A stretch of DNA of 5,611 bases from Chitinophagales bacterium (GTDB lineage: Bacteria; Bacteroidota; Bacteroidia; Chitinophagales; CAIODY01), in NCBI GenBank assembly GCA_023251415.1, contig JAHEYX010000006.1, forward strand, positions 1 to 5,611. The letters are read 5' to 3'. Shown piece after piece: positions 4,776 through 5,611 of the stretch. The notes under the pieces were generated by a model. That model saw only the letters and a program-made list of their open reading frames with translations, was not told the origin of the DNA and ran no database searches. The position numbers and the translations under genes are program-made. Numbering within the stretch: the stretch's first letter is position 1; every line of letters starts with the position of its first letter.

Positions 4776-5611
4776 TTCGGAATTTACCAAATACGGCGTT
4801 TTTTGGCAAGTTAAATTGGTGTATTTTACTGCTGCTTCTTGCAGGACCGGTAAAAGCACAGTTTCACTACAATCATATTATTCCATTAAATGACATTCAC
4901 AACACTCCACAAAGTTCACCGGTAACTTGGTCTATTGCCAATAACGACTTTTACCCAATGCCAATTGATACCGTACTAACCATTAGTGGCGGTAATAATG
5001 GTACTGCCATTCTTAATCAGGCTTATCCAAACAGCTTCACCTATACACCGAATAATAATTTTAACGGTTTAGATTCCTTTACTTATTTGGTTACTGCCGC
5101 CAATGCTTCTACCGCCATTCCCAATAAAGTGTATATCGTTGTCGGCACCAATAACATTATTAAATGCAACTATGATTTTGCTGTTGCCAACACCAATAAC
5201 ACGGTTTCTATTCCGATTAAAGATAATGATTACAGCAAGTTGCCAACCGCTATCACCGTTTTAACACCACCTGTGCATGGTACTTACCAAGTATTAGCTA
5301 ATGGTAATATTCAGTATACACCAACTATAGGCTATACCGGAAGAGACAGTTTTTTGTATCAATTAACACAAACCATTTCCCCTTTTAATAGTGATCAAGC
5401 CTGGGCTTATCTTTCTGTTTGTACTCCCTATACCCCAAATGTATCCAATGTAACCAGCATTACAGGCGGTTTAAATTTTAACGTAAGCATTCCGGCAACT
5501 GCTATTCCGCCTTTTTATTACGGAATAATTAACGATACCGCTTTGCACAGTGCCGGTTACAATACCTATATCAATAGCGCAAACTATACCCAAAACATCA
5601 ATTGGAATATT
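4772..5611 (+). CDS. Secreted Ig/cadherin-like repeat protein, N-terminal part (partial)
   Basis: The ATG at 4772 opens a frame that stays open for 280 codons to the right edge. Residues 1-30 form a signal peptide with a leucine-rich core (CILLLLLAG) and an Ala-x-Ala-like end (PVKAQ, then F31). Two bacterial Ig-like or cadherin-like domains follow. The first is about 55-125, with NNGTAI, FTYTPNNNFNGLDSFTYLV and a final strand. The second is about 143-216, with the DND motif (151-153), HGTYQV and IQYTPTIGYTGRDSFLYQL. The G-x-x-x-YTP-x-x-x-(F/Y)-x-G-x-DSF-x-Y pattern is typical of the Big_9/VCBS-like class found in long adhesins and secreted proteins. The region from about 217 on is Asn/Thr/Tyr-rich and I do not recognise it. 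In Bacteroidota such proteins often end with a type IX secretion sorting domain, which cannot be checked here. The 4-bp overlap with the acetyltransferase gene supports this start. Confidence 0.82.
   Translation, partial: MIRNLPNTAFFGKLNWCILLLLLAGPVKAQFHYNHIIPLNDIHNTPQSSPVTWSIANNDFYPMPIDTVLTISGGNNGTAILNQAYPNSFTYTPNNNFNGLDSFTYLVTAANASTAIPNKVYIVVGTNNIIKCNYDFAVANTNNTVSIPIKDNDYSKLPTAITVLTPPVHGTYQVLANGNIQYTPTIGYTGRDSFLYQLTQTISPFNSDQAWAYLSVCTPYTPNVSNVTSITGGLNFNVSIPATAIPPFYYGIINDTALHSAGYNTYINSANYTQNINWNI

Overview
The window looks like chromosomal DNA of a member of the Bacteroidota. The evidence is AT-rich sequence with almost no Shine-Dalgarno signals before genes, exact TAnnTTTG -7 promoter boxes in the gap between pdhA and the acetyltransferase gene, a periplasmic 'two-component regulator propeller' sensor, a large secreted Ig-like repeat protein, and a TPR membrane protein next to ribH, a pairing I recall from Bacteroidota genomes. 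I cannot place it below phylum level from sequence alone.

Layout from left to right: (1) the N-terminal 158 codons of a secreted beta-propeller sensor protein on the minus strand, running off the left edge; (2) a 168-bp divergent intergenic region with a 13-bp direct repeat spaced exactly 20 bp; (3) murG on the plus strand, complete and apart from any other cell-wall gene visible here; (4) ribH on the minus strand, converging on murG with an 11-bp overlap of coding ends; (5) a minus-strand hairpin plus U-tract between ribH and the gene before it; (6) a membrane-anchored TPR protein and (7) pdhA, both minus strand, with a clear pdhA promoter; (8) a GNAT acetyltransferase on the plus strand, divergent from pdhA; (9) the first 280 codons of a secreted Ig/cadherin-like repeat protein, which overlaps the acetyltransferase stop by ATGA and runs off the right edge.

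The probable transcription units are the sensor alone (so far as seen), murG alone, pdhA-TPR with ribH behind a terminator-like hairpin, and GNAT-surface protein. The core genes serve lipid II synthesis (murG), riboflavin synthesis (ribH) and pyruvate oxidation (pdhA). The two edge genes face the cell exterior: one is a putative sensor and the other a putative surface or secreted protein.

I found no CRISPR array, tRNA, rRNA, transposon, toxin-antitoxin pair or phage gene. No convincing new multi-gene system is present. The points most worth a second look are the hairpin placed directly before ribH, the helically phased repeats before murG and the sensor gene, and the translational coupling of an acetyltransferase to a secreted repeat protein.
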